Source: Welwitschia mirabilis (taxonomy: Eukaryota; Gnetophyta; Gnetopsida; Welwitschiales). Taken from it: DNA of 64,000 nt. Location of the stretch: NCBI GenBank assembly GCA_051453625.1, contig JBOZIK010000001.1, positions 22,119,455-22,183,454 on the forward strand, written 5' to 3'. Shown here in pieces: positions 12,251 to 24,350 of this stretch (position 1 is the stretch's first letter; each line of letters opens with the position of its first letter). The notes beneath the pieces are model-generated. The model was not told where the DNA came from, made no database searches, and saw only the letters and a program-made list of their open reading frames with translations. A program made the translations under genes and the position numbers.

Positions 12251-14061
12251 TGATTACCATTAATGTCCTATCATACCAGGGTAAATTTTTCTAAAAGGAA
12301 TATTTAGCAGTATTAGTAGCTATAGGAACTTCACTGATGGGTCAGTTGACCATGCTTTATAGGTCCTTACTTCTTTGACTATGGTTGCAATCTCCTCATC
12401 ATGGAAAGTAGTACTAAAACTTCAAGATTATGAGATTAAGAGTGTTCCTAAAGTAGTCAAAGCATTGCTTATTTTTTAGACTCTTAGTATTCCTATATGA
12501 TTATTTTAGTTTTGAGGTTTCAAATGTATTTTTAGATGTGAATAGGTGAGTTTATTTCTAAGAAACTTTTAATTTTATCATTCATTATTTTAAGCACTTA
12601 ATCTATGGTATTATTATAATAATTACCTTTTTGAGTGGAACTTTATGAAGTCGATACATTTTATCATGCATTTTTACTTAGGTGCAATTATAATATCTTC
12701 TAAAAGGGTTTTGTAGATTAGAACTTAAGGTATATAAGATATCTTTTTCATGGTTTTATCTCTATTTGATTCTTTAGTTTGTTATTTCAAAGTCATTTCT
12801 ATATTTTTTCCATAATCATTTAGGATTTTATCATTCAGTAGTTTCTTTGTTATTATTTTCATTTTTAGTTGTTTTATCTTATCAATAAAAGTTAACTTTC
12901 TTTTATCAAGATGACCTCCTCTTATTCTTAGATGATTTTATTTAAGATTTTTTCTAAGATTCCTTTGAGTTTTTGGGAGTTCTATATATTTTCATGATTA
13001 TTTTTTAGTTTGGATGCATTTGTTTAGTTTTCTTTGTCAAGAATCATCCTACTTAATGCATTTTCATCATCCTACCTTTTGATTTCTTTAAGTTTTTATC
13101 ATTATCCTCAGTCATCATAATTCTTCATCATTTCCTATTTTTCAATTTTTTTGATAAAATTTGATACCTTCATGGTGATATTTAAGCCTAAAATTTTTAA
13201 TTGACATTTTTATTTTTTTTAAACGTTTTTAAGTTTCTATAATTTACTAGGTCATTTAGATGACATGGAGGATAACAGCTGAGATTTTTTTAAGAGTTGT
13301 CTTAGGCTTGTTATCTAGAAAACACATGAATGTTAGTGTGGTAAAACCATAGCTATGTTTCTTTTCTCTTATTTTTATTCATTTCTTTGTTATTTTTATT
13401 CATTCCTCTAAGAGATTTAGTTACTCTAGTCCCTACCAATGTTTTGGAAGTTTCCCTGTTAGATTGACACTCCAGATTATGAATTTTGAATGAAATTTTT
13501 AAGATGAGTTATGATTTTGTCTCCCTCATTATTTCAATTTTTCTTCTATTTTTGATCCTTTTAGCATATAGTCTTCATGTATATCCTTCAATTTTTTGTG
13601 ATATTTAATTTGGTACTTATGAATTTGATTTTTACCATGTATTTTATGAGATATCTCAAATTGTATGTTTTACAAGGTAGAATTAGGTTTTTAACTTTAA
13701 ACCTAATTTTTTCCCAAAACAATAATCAAAACATAGCAATTCTTTATGGTAAATTGATTAGTGTAATGAGTTCTATGATTCTACTGTATTAGAATTTTGA
13801 TTTTAAAACTTTTATTTTTGACCTCATGCGGGGTTCACTACTTTTGCACATTTTGATTTTTTCTTGTATTTCTTATTTTTTTTTCACATAATTAATTCAT
13901 GCAAGATGTATTGATACTCTTGAGGGAGGGGGAGGATAATACATATTATTATGATTTTTACACATTAAAAACCAATTTATGGGGTCATTTCAAGATTCCA
14001 TTCAATCTATTTTAACTATTTCCACTTAATCTCACATGATGCATTTCATGTTTATAATTGA
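12251..14061 (+). other. E2 spacer
   Basis: Non-coding spacer homologous to 2300-3955 of E1. The match begins at the first base after the E1 LTR (TGATTACCATTAATGTCC) and is clear through 12300-12490. AT-rich; the small ORF at 13577-13792 has no recognisable domain. Confidence 0.7.
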
Positions 14062-15360
14062 TTAGGCCACACACACATAGAGTGAGATAGGCTACGATAG
14101 AGGCTGAGGAAGTAGAGAAAAACACTAATCCATTAGCACCACTAAGGGTAGAGCAAGAAGAGTCTGTCTGCCCTCAACCTTATTAGACTTAGTCTCTCTC
14201 AATTTAGACAGGTTCTATTTAAGTAGAAAGATATTTTGGAGACTTCATGAGTCAATTAGAGCCAAAGGTGAATTAGAGACTTATGGATCTATATCTTGAT
14301 GGATCATAGATACACAGGGTAGATATTACATCTTAAAGACCAGAGAGTTCTATAATACTATACATATAGAAAGGTGTTTTGATGCTTATAACTGACTTAT
14401 TAATATGATTGTAGCTATCATTCATAACCATGAGATAGTAATTCTCTTGAACTACATTACTACTATTATTGACCTAAGTGATATTAGAAGTACACATATC
14501 CATTTAGCTAATGGTAGAAAAGAGTGTCGTGTTTATGGTATAATACTAAACATACTAGCTTACCTAGTTACTAATAGATAGGGAGTTTTGGTGATGCAAT
14601 AATCACCTACCTATTAGATTCTCTATAGAGGATTGATTCGTAACATCAGTCCTCCATTTCATGACAGTCCTACTGTGGTTGCTTTTTTAGATGCTAGTAG
14701 TATTCAAGGAGGGGAAGCAGATGGATCTATTGACATTTATTTGAAGGAGACTTAAGAGTATGATCGAAGCATGATAGTTACAGAATATGAGATATCATTA
14801 CCTACTGTTAGCCATGTTTAGATGCTTTGATATACTTGAGTTTATGAACAAGTAGAGACTTACACATATTCACACTTCAGCTCATTACCTACAGGACATG
14901 GACATTTAGATACTAAGAGGGATAGAGAGATGTTAAGTATAAAGACCTACATTTAGCATCACTATTGAGCAAATTTAAAATCTTCTAGAAAAAATGATAT
15001 AAAGCATTATAGAGATGGTAGATTAAGCATTGTCATGCTTAAGTAAAGGGTTACTACAGCTAAGAGGAGAGTATAATATATGAATAAGTAATTAGTTAAT
15101 ATGTGTTAGCACATATTATTTATTAAGCATGGTATGATAGTGGATCTCCCAGAGGCAATTAGAGTATAGGGATATAAGATGGCGGACGCCATTATGACAT
15201 TACTTAATTACCATTTCCCTTTAGATCATGAGCATCTTCCTTCTTCTTCACTTGCTCCTGAGCCTATTGTGCATCAGAAGTTATTTTGTTATGATGAGGG
15301 GAGTAATTTACTATGTTTTATTATGTATCTTCTCTTCGTGAATTATATTAAAAAATCATG
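14062..15360 (+). pseudogene. E2 extra ORF in env position, decayed
   Basis: Homologous copy of the ORF at 1-1260. Readable pieces include EIFWRLHES, IHIERC, RSTHIHLANG, GLIRNISPPFHDSP and GEADGSIDIYL. They are separated by TAG/TAA stops, many of which look like former CAG, CAA or TGG codons. The last open stretch (15179-15361) codes about 60 residues without a known domain. It lies between the spacer and the PPT plus 3' LTR, the place of the env-like ORF in Athila elements. Its function is unknown; sequence comparison between the two copies is the only support that it was once a real coding region. Confidence 0.55.
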
Positions 15361-15816
15361 ATTATTATGGACATATCATTTACTGAGTATCATCACAGTG
15401 TACATTTTATTGCTGGGATATTATGCATATCTTTTACATATCATTTATGACACTTCATGATGAGGATTTTTCTTATGTTATACATGATTATTTTTAAGTA
15501 TCTATTGTACATTTGAGTGTGAGGCTATTACTATTGATGCATTATAATATCTATCTTTCTAAAAAAAATTTCATAGGCTTTTATTTTTCAAGACTATTAT
15601 CATTCCTTTCATCATTTACATGATTACTAGGACGATAGTATAGCTACTTATACTACATAGGTAAAATATTTAGTTACCTATTTTTGACATTTCTATTTTG
15701 CATTCTGAGATTTCTATGATTATCTTTGAGTTTATTTCATAGTTTCTTATTTGATTTATCTTTTTCCAATTTTCCTTATAATTATGATTGTTTACCTGAT
15801 TTTATCAGAGACTAAC

Positions 15817-15832
15817 AAGGAGAAGTAAAGGG
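15817..15832 (+). other. E2 polypurine tract
   Basis: AAGGAGAAGTAAAGGG directly before the 3' LTR start (TGTGTTGC at 15834). In retrotransposons this primes plus-strand DNA synthesis. A decayed equivalent is next to the E8 3' LTR at 33232-33250 on the minus strand. Confidence 0.8.
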
Positions 15833-15833
15833 T

Positions 15834-17090
15834 TGTGTTGCACAACCAAATTCTATGTATTTGATAGGGTATTTTTGAGTAGTTTCATAGGAAATTAGAC
15901 AAGTTTATGCTAAGCTTTAACAACAATAGAGAGCTAAGATAAATATCATGAAAACGTGCAATCTTTATTACATTTGATAATATTTAAAGAAAATTACGAT
16001 ACTTTTTATTTAAAGCAGTAATCATGTAATCAAAGAGGCTAATTTGACATAAGAAACATCTTTAAAGTCCATTATCCACCTTATCATCTAGATGACTATA
16101 TGGATGATAGAAGTACTTATGCTAATAAAGATGCTTACTAGACTAATCTGGTAGCTGATGTAGAACTTGTATGATGCAGCATTGTCTCTTATAACATCTA
16201 AATGATCAGTAGGATGACACCTAGAGATAACACTTCATTAAATTTTATCAAACTTTCATCATGTGTCTTATACCTTTTTACGTGGCTATTAGGGTTTTAC
16301 CACATTTATTAGTATTTATTATTTGTAGAGTCTATTATTGTAATAAATACCTCCTTCATCCTTAACTCCAACTTTATCTTCTTTTGCATTAAAAGTTTTT
16401 GTAACAAGAGACCGAAGGATAAGAGGTTTATCCCTTTTTATCATAAAGAGATATCTTTCTTAATGTTAGCTTATGTATCCTTTATTGAGGTGTTATTTCT
16501 TTATAACATGAATGCTGGTTTAACTTACTTAAAACTATATTTTTCTTTTCATACCATTTGTTATGTGCATCTCCCTAATGGTTTATGTTACTTATGATTC
16601 TGTGATGATTTCATCTATAATCTAGATCATAAGGGTAACATTTATTAAGGTTGATATTTTTAATTTAGGTGCATTAAATTTCATTTTCTAGATTAACTTC
16701 ACATTATTTTCATATTTTGTTTGATGCCCTTGATAGCTTAGGTTGGTCGTAGTTTATTTTCTTGATTGATCTAGGTTATATAAGACTGATCTCTATAATA
16801 AGTTGATTTGGTAATCACATAGATGTTGCATTTAGAATATAACTTGTATCTCATTTGCTTAGTGTATTTATTTGCATTGTTATTTTATATTGTTATTGTT
16901 TTACTTAAAGTTTACATAAGTATTTCATTTTGAAATCACTTCTCTTTCTTTTCGTCTATTCCTTCAATGAAGTTATGACATTTGAATCATTCCCATTTAT
17001 ATTAGTGTGTTATGTTATGTAATATATATTTTTATGATTTTTAGAATTTGTTTGAGAATGTAATATTTAATACAGATATGCACCACAACA
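15834..17090 (+). repeat. E2 3' LTR
   Basis: About 1.26 kb, begins TGTGTTGCACAACC and ends ATGCACCACAACA. It matches the E1 5' LTR reverse complement at both termini and internally (for example the ACCTCAATAAAGGATAC/ACCTTAATAAAGGAAAC block). Palindrome units are at 16070-16113 and about 16190-16240. Confidence 0.85.
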
Positions 17091-17560
17091 TTATACCCTA
17101 AAAACCCATCTAAAAAGTAGTACAAAGGATTTCCTATAAGTTGTTTAAGATTTAATTAGATAATAAAAGTGGGAAGTGATCTTTTATAGAGATGGTGTTT
17201 AATTTTCTATAATCTATAAACATCCTTAATTTGATTGTAGGTCTAGTGGAAATGAGTTTATTATTTTCATTTAAAATTAGGATAATTTTAGATTTTTTTC
17301 TATAGTTTTGGTTCGAATTATTCATTTACTATTTATAGTGAAATAGATAATTCTATTGTTTAAAAGTTTAATCACTTCAATTTTTACTACCTTTAGGGTT
17401 GATCTTATACTTCTTTGGGATTTTATCAATGGATTTTCATTCTAATTTAAGTAAACATCATGCACATAGATTCTAGGATAAATACCCTTAATATACAAAA
17501 GAGTCCATCCTATTAATTTCTTATTCTTTTTTAAAAGGTTTAGTAACTAAGTTTCTTGGG
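17091..17560 (-). pseudogene. E3 reverse transcriptase, N-terminal part
   Basis: Codes the words IGWTLLYIKGIYPRIYVHDV and EVIKLLNNRIIYFTINSK, then YRKSFVLLFRWVF, matching the start of Athila RT up to the DGYSGYN region. At least four stops interrupt it. Catalytic residues beyond the cut are absent because E2 begins there. Confidence 0.8.
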
Positions 17561-17799
17561 ATAAAGTTAGGAAGAATTGATTACTACTGGAAAGATGGAA
17601 TTTTGTCCTAACAAGGCATATTTAAGGTTATTTAACAAAGGCTTAAGTTTAAGAGAATTTTTATCCTAAGTGATAGGTCATAATTTTGGAGAAAGGTCTA
17701 AGTCATCATTTCTAGAAAAGTGAGTAGAGGATTCTTATCTTTTAAGAGGATTTCTATTCCATTGATATGTTATACTCCTTCATCATTAGATGACAATTT

Positions 17800-18300
17800 C
17801 ATGGCATTAAAAACATTTAATTCTATTGTAATATTATCGAAGGAGATTTACATTAACCCATTCCTACAATTAATTAAAGTATTTAAAGTTCTATGAAATG
17901 TCTTTCTAAAATGATAAGCAATGATTGATTTTTTGTATTTTTCATGTCCAAAACTACAAATTCCACTAAGAAGTAGTAATTAGTAACACTAACAATGGCA
18001 TTCTCTATAACTCCTAATAAATTTTTTACAAAATTATTAGCTAGCTAGAATTAGAGTTTGTATTTTTAAGCCCTTATAAGCTTAATTCTTTATAGGTTCA
18101 CTAAGGAAGCAAGGTTATACTAGTTCTTAAGTATAATAAGGCTTGGTTGAGTTGCTTATTTCCTATAGTGATTGAAATTGTAGGGCATTCAAAGTCTTTA
18201 TACTTAGATCGAACTTTATTCTAAAGGATTCCACTTATTTTCTATACTAACAAGACTTTACTCTTTACATTCATACATCTTTTTATGGTACACATGTATT
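17800..18300 (-). pseudogene. E3 aspartic protease, C-terminal part
   Basis: Readable pieces include HFRKTFHRTLNTLINCRNG, in the place of the LGRPFLAT...IDxxxG motif, and ISFDNITIEFNVFNAMK, the typical sequence just after the Athila protease. The active-site Asp region is not readable with confidence. Confidence 0.6.
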
Positions 18301-18599
18301 TATGAAATTTTGCATAGGAAGGAACATGTTTAATATCTTAAAAGATAGGGGTATTTACCTTAACTTCTTTAAAGATCTTTAAATACTGTAATTACCTTTT
18401 CATGATATAGGGAAAAGATAGGTATTATAAGCAAGGGATCCTCTATTGTTTAATCTTTTTCCTTGATTTTTATGAGGACTAGGTTTTTTGTGTTTTTATT
18501 TTATGTAGGTGGATTATCTAATTCTTTTGTACTCCTATGATGAATGAACTTAGTCTCTTCTATATTTATGAGTTATACTTCTTTTATAAACTTAACTCC

Positions 18600-20350
18600 C
18601 TTTGGACTAGGTTGAGAATTCATGGAAAGTTTATTCATCTTTTTATGGTTTAAGACAAAGAGAATTTGGTCTTGGGTATGCTAGATTTATTAGATAACTT
18701 AAGTGATGAATTAAGTATTCTATTTAAGATTGGTTAATAACAAGGAATGCTATTTTAGTAATTTTTTCAATGATTATGATTGAGTTGAACTTAGATTTTC
18801 ATGGACTTTCTTATTTATTATTAAAAGAGGATGGATGAAGATGATTTTTGGTAATTAGATGGAAAGGGATTTAAGGATGATGAAGAAAATGAGTTTACTA
18901 GTTAATTAATTTAGCTTTACCTATGTAAATTATCCTATTTTCAAGAAAAATTGGGATGATTCCTCCACCTAATGTTGTATGTGTTGGAATATTGGTAATT
19001 TTTTTGGTTTTGCCATTGATACCCAATTGCATTAACTTTCTCGTATATAATGTTTTTAATATAAGGAAATTACAAGATACTAAGATATTTTATAAGAATC
19101 TATGTAACAAGTTAGTCATTTTGATATAGTGGCCAAAGGTGAAGATGAGGGTAAGGTGGTGAAAGATTTCATTTTTCTTGCTAATTCATCTATACTACTA
19201 TTAAGCTCAAAATTTTTCAGTATTTTGAACACACTTGTGACTTAATAGGATAATGGATCTAGATGGTTCACTAGGTTGCTTATAATTCTTAGAACTCTTA
19301 GCTATAGTTTGTAGGTAATTGCACACTTTACTAAGGGCATGTTAACTAAACTTCCCCTACTCATCATTTGCACCAATTGCATGTTATTTGTGGACAACCC
19401 ATTATAAAAGAAGATTATCTTATTTTTTGGTTCAAATCCATGTTAGGAGTATTATTGTAATAGATCTTTGAATATTTTTAAGACTTTACAAAGTGTATCA
19501 TGGTATTTCTACTGATAGTTCATTATCTCCATTTTTAAGGCATTTATCTTATGATTGGAAAATAATTTTGAGATGAAGTCTTTATTAAGATCATTTCAAG
19601 TTATAATTAACTAGGATTTTAAGGTGTAAAGCCATGACTTAGTTTTTTTCTTTCATGAATAATAGGAAGGATCATGGCATAATAGGTATTTTAATGTCAT
19701 GATAAGTTAGAAAGTTTGCACTCAAATTCCATAGGATGCAAGTAAGGATCTTTTGATTCTAAGCTCTAAAAGTATAGCAACAACTAAATTATGAAAGGTT
19801 TAATATCTAATATAGATGCTACCGGTTATTGAACTATGCAAGAGGGTGTTCCTAGGCATTGAGATCATAGATAATCACAAAGGTTTTCCTATAGAAGTTA
19901 TTCTAAATTTGGTTTTAGTTTTGGTTCTAGTTTTGATTTTGGACCACATTTTGAGTTTCTTATTAGTTAAGGTTGTAAGTATTTAGATTGTCTATTAGCT
20001 CCCAAGCTGTTAAAGATATATTAAGATGTTATGGATTGGTTTGAGTATTTAGATTTTCAGAAGTAGAGGCTTGTTCCATTTAAGAGTCATCAAGAGGCTG
20101 GATTTCCTATGTACTTCTTTGTTCTAAAAAGGGATTCATTTTGTTGAGGAGATTTTGAATTAACCTACCTGAGTTAGTATACATCTAAGGCATTCAAGAA
20201 TTAAATTATATTTTATACAAGGTTTGAGAAGCTTTTACATAGAATCCATAAGCCAAAAGTTTTTTAAAATGTTTATAGAGGATGTACGAGAAGTTTTAAA
20301 GTTTGTTTCTCAAGAATGTTAGTGGAATTGATTAAGGAAGGTGGTGGCGT
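18600..20350 (-). pseudogene. E3 gag, heavily decayed
   Basis: A clear gag core segment at 19370-19480 codes KNKIIFFYNGLSTNNMQLVQ followed by MMSRGSLVNMP, matching the FYNGL...MMxGGxL motif of Athila gag. The rest is stop-ridden. There is a TTTTGG/TTTTGATTTTGG low-complexity stretch at 19910-19950. Confidence 0.65.
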
Positions 20351-20689
20351 CAACTAGAAAATGAATTTTAGTTATAAAAAAACTAGAGGTGTTCACATAT
20401 GCCTCATAGAATCTTTAACATATTAGGTTCATAAAAAAATAAAATAAAAATGGAAAATGTGAGCACACATAAAAGTAAACTTTAATAAAATTATAAAATT
20501 TTTTAGATTATTAATGTTTAACACATGAATTCATATAAAAAATTAAACTATAAATTATAAAAGAATAGAAAATAACTAAAAGCATGAAAGTTAAAATTTT
20601 TTACTCTTTTTACCTATTGCAACCTTCAAACACACTATTAGACTTATACACAAAATTAAGTTAGAGTAAAAATGAAAGAAAAGTAAAAC

Positions 20690-20835
20690 CACACTAGTTT
20701 GGGTATCACTAGAATGGTCACTTACAACCAATGAAAAAAATAACATACAAAGAAGAAGAAGAAGAAGAAATAAGAAAAAAAAGGACTAGTTTGGATATCA
20801 CTGGAGTGGACTAATACCAATCATTAGAAAAATAA
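20690..20835. repeat. short tandem duplication in E3 leader
   Basis: The phrase ACTAGTTTGGGTATCACTAG at about 20692 recurs as ACTAGTTTGGATATCACTGG at about 20786, with an (AAG)n microsatellite at 20752-20772 between. The array lies between gag and the PBS. Confidence 0.6.
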
Positions 20836-20898
20836 AAACTAACTAAAAATCTTGCAAGAAAAAAAAGTTGAGGCTCTTTTGAGTAGCTACCATGCTAT

Positions 20899-20917
20899 TA
20901 TCCCAACAATGGTGCAA
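20899..20917 (-). other. E3 primer binding site, tRNA-Asp type
   Basis: On the plus strand TATCCCAACAATGGTGCAA. Compared with the complement of the Athila PBS, the differences are mostly C-to-T or G-to-A. It is placed just inside the LTR low end. Confidence 0.65.
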
Positions 20918-20920
20918 AAA

Positions 20921-22249
20921 TTTATTCATTTCATATAATGAACTAGAATTAACTAAGTTTACACTTAGCATTGTTCTTTCCATAGGGATAACTAAGGTAG
21001 GTCTTAAAATGTTACACACTCTTGCATCTATAATTAAGAGAAAGGAAAATGGAGGAGTTGAGAGTAGTTATTTTAAAACTTCAATTTTGGAAAAGTAGGG
21101 AAACAAGCAAGCCCCAAGTATTTTCTAACTTGTTCACTAGCACTTATTTACTCTAATGATATCCTATGCTTTGTCTAGAACATAGTTCAAAATATTAAGT
21201 GTATTGGCTTAAGTCATGATGACATAATCTCATTCATCATATGAATATTGGTGAACTCAATCATCACTAAATCCTTCATAGCCTTGTAATAAAAATAGAA
21301 ATACTTAAGATCCAAAAAAATTACAAAGCCTTAGATCATGTAATTAAGGAATTTACTCAAATAAAACTAAAATAGTATAATTAGGTTGTTACACAAGTTT
21401 TCCAAGTACAGAATGACTTACCACTAGAAATTAAAAGAAAAAAATTATTAGTATTAAAGAAAACACATTACATACAAAGAAGAGGAATGTTGATAGAACT
21501 TTTAATCTATCCTTAAAGGCAAGCTCACTTCCTAAAGAAGTTCTTAGAAGGCCATCATAACTTCATGCTTTAAAGATTTAATCTTTTGCAAAAATGAAGG
21601 ATGTTACAATGAAGGACTTAAAACCCTTTTATAAGCAAAGATGGAAGTGGGGAATAATTATAAATTTTTGGCTTGTACTATTAGGTAAGTGATTACAAAA
21701 TGATGGCATTAGGTAGGGCATTTTGCCAGTTTTTTCCATTTGTTAGAAATCATTATGATGAACAGAATACTTGGCTCTTGGGTGCTACTAATTTTTCTAA
21801 CTACTAGTATTACCATATGTCTCCACCATCATCCTAATTAATAATTCCATATGTTGCTATTATATATTACCATCATCATTGCCACGTGTTATTAAGAATG
21901 CAAGTTTCTACTAATGTGGAATTCGATCAAGCCCATAACTGCATTTGAATCAATTTCTTACAATAAATTAGAAACTTGAGATTTAAAATGTTTTGTATAG
22001 AAGGCCTAACAACACCGAGTAACCTAAATGATAGATCCATCATTTTAGTCTAGATGATCAGCAAATTTAAGCATGTTCTTTAAAATGCAACAAATATCCT
22101 AAAAATGTCATGTGTAAATAATAAGTTCATAATTATTATAGAAAATCAATAAAATTCATGTTTTTGTAACAAAATTAATTATATTAATGTCTTTCATTAT
22201 GATAATTTGATTAACCAACTTATATGAATTCATTTTTTACATGTTAACA
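20921..22249 (-). repeat. E3 5' LTR (LTR A)
   Basis: The minus strand begins TGTTAACATGTAAAAA at 22249; the low end lies near 20921-20940. It aligns with E5 (LTR B) at an offset of about 1,175 bases, for example the TCATGATGACATAATCTCATTCATCAT block near 21210 against 22385. The low-end boundary is approximate. Confidence 0.68.
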
Positions 22250-22254
22250 ATGGT

Positions 22255-22908
22255 GAAGGTAGGAAATTGAACTATATGTAAAGGTCTAATCTGAATCATC
22301 CAACTACAAAGTATTAACTTTAATAATATACTATAAATTTTTAAAATAAACCTTTAGATTCTCAAGTCATTATGATTTAGATCATGGTAATGTAATCTCA
22401 TTTATCACATGGGTAGTGGTAAACCTCTTAGCCTTCATAGCCTAATGTAAGAATGAAAAGTAGGAATGAAAGTGCCGCAGGATCATTAAATAAGATATTA
22501 TAACTAAGAAGTAAACTAAATAAACTTACTTAAAAAATAAAAGTACTTAATAATGTAGTCTCATTTAAGCATTAAAACTACAATGTTAATTATAACTCAA
22601 AATTAAAGATGAACAACTACTTTTATTTTATGAAAAAGTAAGAATTACATTACATTGAACAAAGAAAATCAGGCTGATATAAACTCAATAAAACTAGCCT
22701 TGAAGGTAGCCCACACTTAAAGGAGAAGCTTGAAAATAGATGACGCTTGATGCTCTAAGGGTTTTAAATATTTACCCTCTTAAAGATTTTTTCTCCTTTT
22801 AAATAAGGGTGCTTTGCCATTTTTATATGCAATAATATGATTAGGGTTTTATAATTGAAAATTTGACACTCTTATAGCCACATATTTCATTGAGTTTGTT
22901 GCCATAAC
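22255..22908 (-). repeat. E5 LTR remnant (LTR B), left part
   Basis: A second copy of the E3-type LTR, lacking roughly its last 150 bases where E3 begins. The copia element E4 interrupts it at 22908. The homologous sequence resumes at 30998: the CCCATAACT block of LTR A (21930) matches 31006-31020. Confidence 0.65.
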
Positions 22909-24338
22909 TAATAGAATCGAGAACCCTACGGGCAGGGAGGGGGGTGGAGGGGTAAATAGGTTCTTTCCAAACTCAATAAATAATCTAAAATGAATCAGTC
23001 TAAATGCAATTTGCAAACATTAAATAAACTATTCTAGAAAGTGCGCAATATGATAAAATACTGAAAGTAAAGAATCAAAAACCAAAAGCACAAACCACCA
23101 CTTTAGTAAAAGCCAGATTTATCGTGGTTTAGGGAATCCCCTATTTCACTCTCGATGATCAGCTTCTTCTAAGCTAGATCTTAGTTCTCTATTACTCCAT
23201 CAAGTATTTCAGGTTCACCTATAACCTTTATAAACAGACTTTTCTAGGCTAAGTCTCAACCTTTAGAACAAACTTTTCAAGGCCTAGTCTCAACCTTTAG
23301 TAAACAGGGTAGTGATGGAGTAATGCCTCAAAATCATAGATCTAACTCATTCTGAAATCACTATAATAGATGAAGCTCTCCTTTTGTAGAAATACAACCA
23401 ATAAATCTCTAAATCTGACTTTGAATGAAGTAAGTATGCTAATGGTAGATATCCTCCAATCAGAAATGTAGATGCCAAGATACAATAATGATAGTAATAC
23501 AAATACACAGCTTGATCTTTTTGATCTAATAGATTTCTCCAAATAAAAGTGGTTCCAAAAAGATCGATTGGTCATCTATGGCTTAGCTATTTATAATATA
23601 AGGCTATTAGGGTTTAGTACATTTGAATTGCACCTCCAATGGCTATAAATGATTAGAAAATAGATACTTAATGGCTAGATAATGAATAAATAACATTTAT
23701 AAAATTTCTTTTCTGCTCTGTCTAGTCGACCCCCTAAAAATCCAGTCAATTCCATGTAGTGCTGTGAGTTACATAGGTTACTCGAGAGAGATTTTTGGTT
23801 GCTCTAGATTTTTTTTACATTTTATTATCCTATAGACCTCATTTAAGTTTAGTCGATCCTAGTCTGGTTGATCTCATCTTGGGTCCAGTTGATCCCATAA
23901 CAATCTATTCAGGCATACCGGCTGCTTAGTGCATAGGTTCAGTCGACCCCACATTGATTTGGTCGATCCCTTGTCTCTCAGTCTGGGAATACTAATTGTC
24001 AGGTCCTCAAATTCAGTTGACCCTATGAAAGTCTGGTTGACTCCTTACCATTTGGTTTAGATACACTAGTTCTCCAAGTTATAGATCCTGTTAAGCTTAT
24101 CAAAATCTGATTAACCCCTTTAGATGCAATTTATATTTGTTTGTCTGCTTCAGGTGCGATCGATTTCTTAAGGATCTGGTTAACACCTCTAGAGGATGAA
24201 CAAATAAATAGGTTTCTGATGCATATTTTAGTTTCATCTTTCAACCTATAAAAACCTTAACTATTCTACATAAAATACATAAAATTTGCTATATAAAAGA
24301 CATTAGTTTAACATCAATTAACAAAACATAATCTAACA
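22909..24338 (-). repeat. E4 3' LTR
   Basis: About 1,430 bases. The minus strand starts TGTTAGATTATG at 24338 and runs to the region TAATAGAATCGAG at 22909. It aligns end to end with 29598-30992. It contains a cluster of GTCGACC/GTTAACC-like sites at 23720-24200 and a TATTTATA (TATAAATA on the minus strand) at 23588-23595. Confidence 0.88.
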
Positions 24339-24350
24339 ATCTCCCCTTTT
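24339..24350 (-). other. E4 polypurine tract
   Basis: On the minus strand AAAAGGGGAGAT directly before the LTR start TGTTAG, the classic copia arrangement. Two related purine runs occur inside at about 24527-24540 and 25336-25348, each followed by the same TGACATCAATGGCAAAG sequence. Confidence 0.88.

Larger units (their letters stand above)
12251..17090 (+). mobile_element. E2: 3' part of an Athila-type element
   Basis: The plus strand holds spacer, extra ORF, polypurine tract and 3' LTR, collinear with the 3' half of E1 but inverted relative to it. The left edge is the E1 LTR. The right edge is the LTR terminus ending CACCACAACA, which abuts the RT of E3. The missing 5' half is expected left of the window, on the other side of E1. 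I infer that E2 was inserted in E3 and later received E1. Confidence 0.8.
17091..22249 (-). mobile_element. E3: Athila-type element, 5' half
   Basis: The minus strand reads LTR, PBS, gag, protease and the N-terminal half of RT, then stops at base 17091 against the E2 LTR. The cut falls inside the RT, in the conserved GYN region. The rest of RT, RNase H and integrase are therefore expected beyond E2, outside the window. Its LTR start abuts a second, similar LTR (E5). Confidence 0.78.

Noticed and set aside
13577-13792. Hydrophobic 71-codon ORF
   Set aside because: Lies in the non-coding spacer of E2; the hydrophobicity follows from T-rich sequence, and it has no match in the homologous E1 spacer.
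15179-15361. Short ORF as an independent host gene
   Set aside because: It is the tail of the E2 extra ORF, placed just before the PPT and 3' LTR.
23342-23575. 77-codon ORF on the minus strand
   Set aside because: Lies wholly in the copia LTR; it is not open in the other LTR copy.
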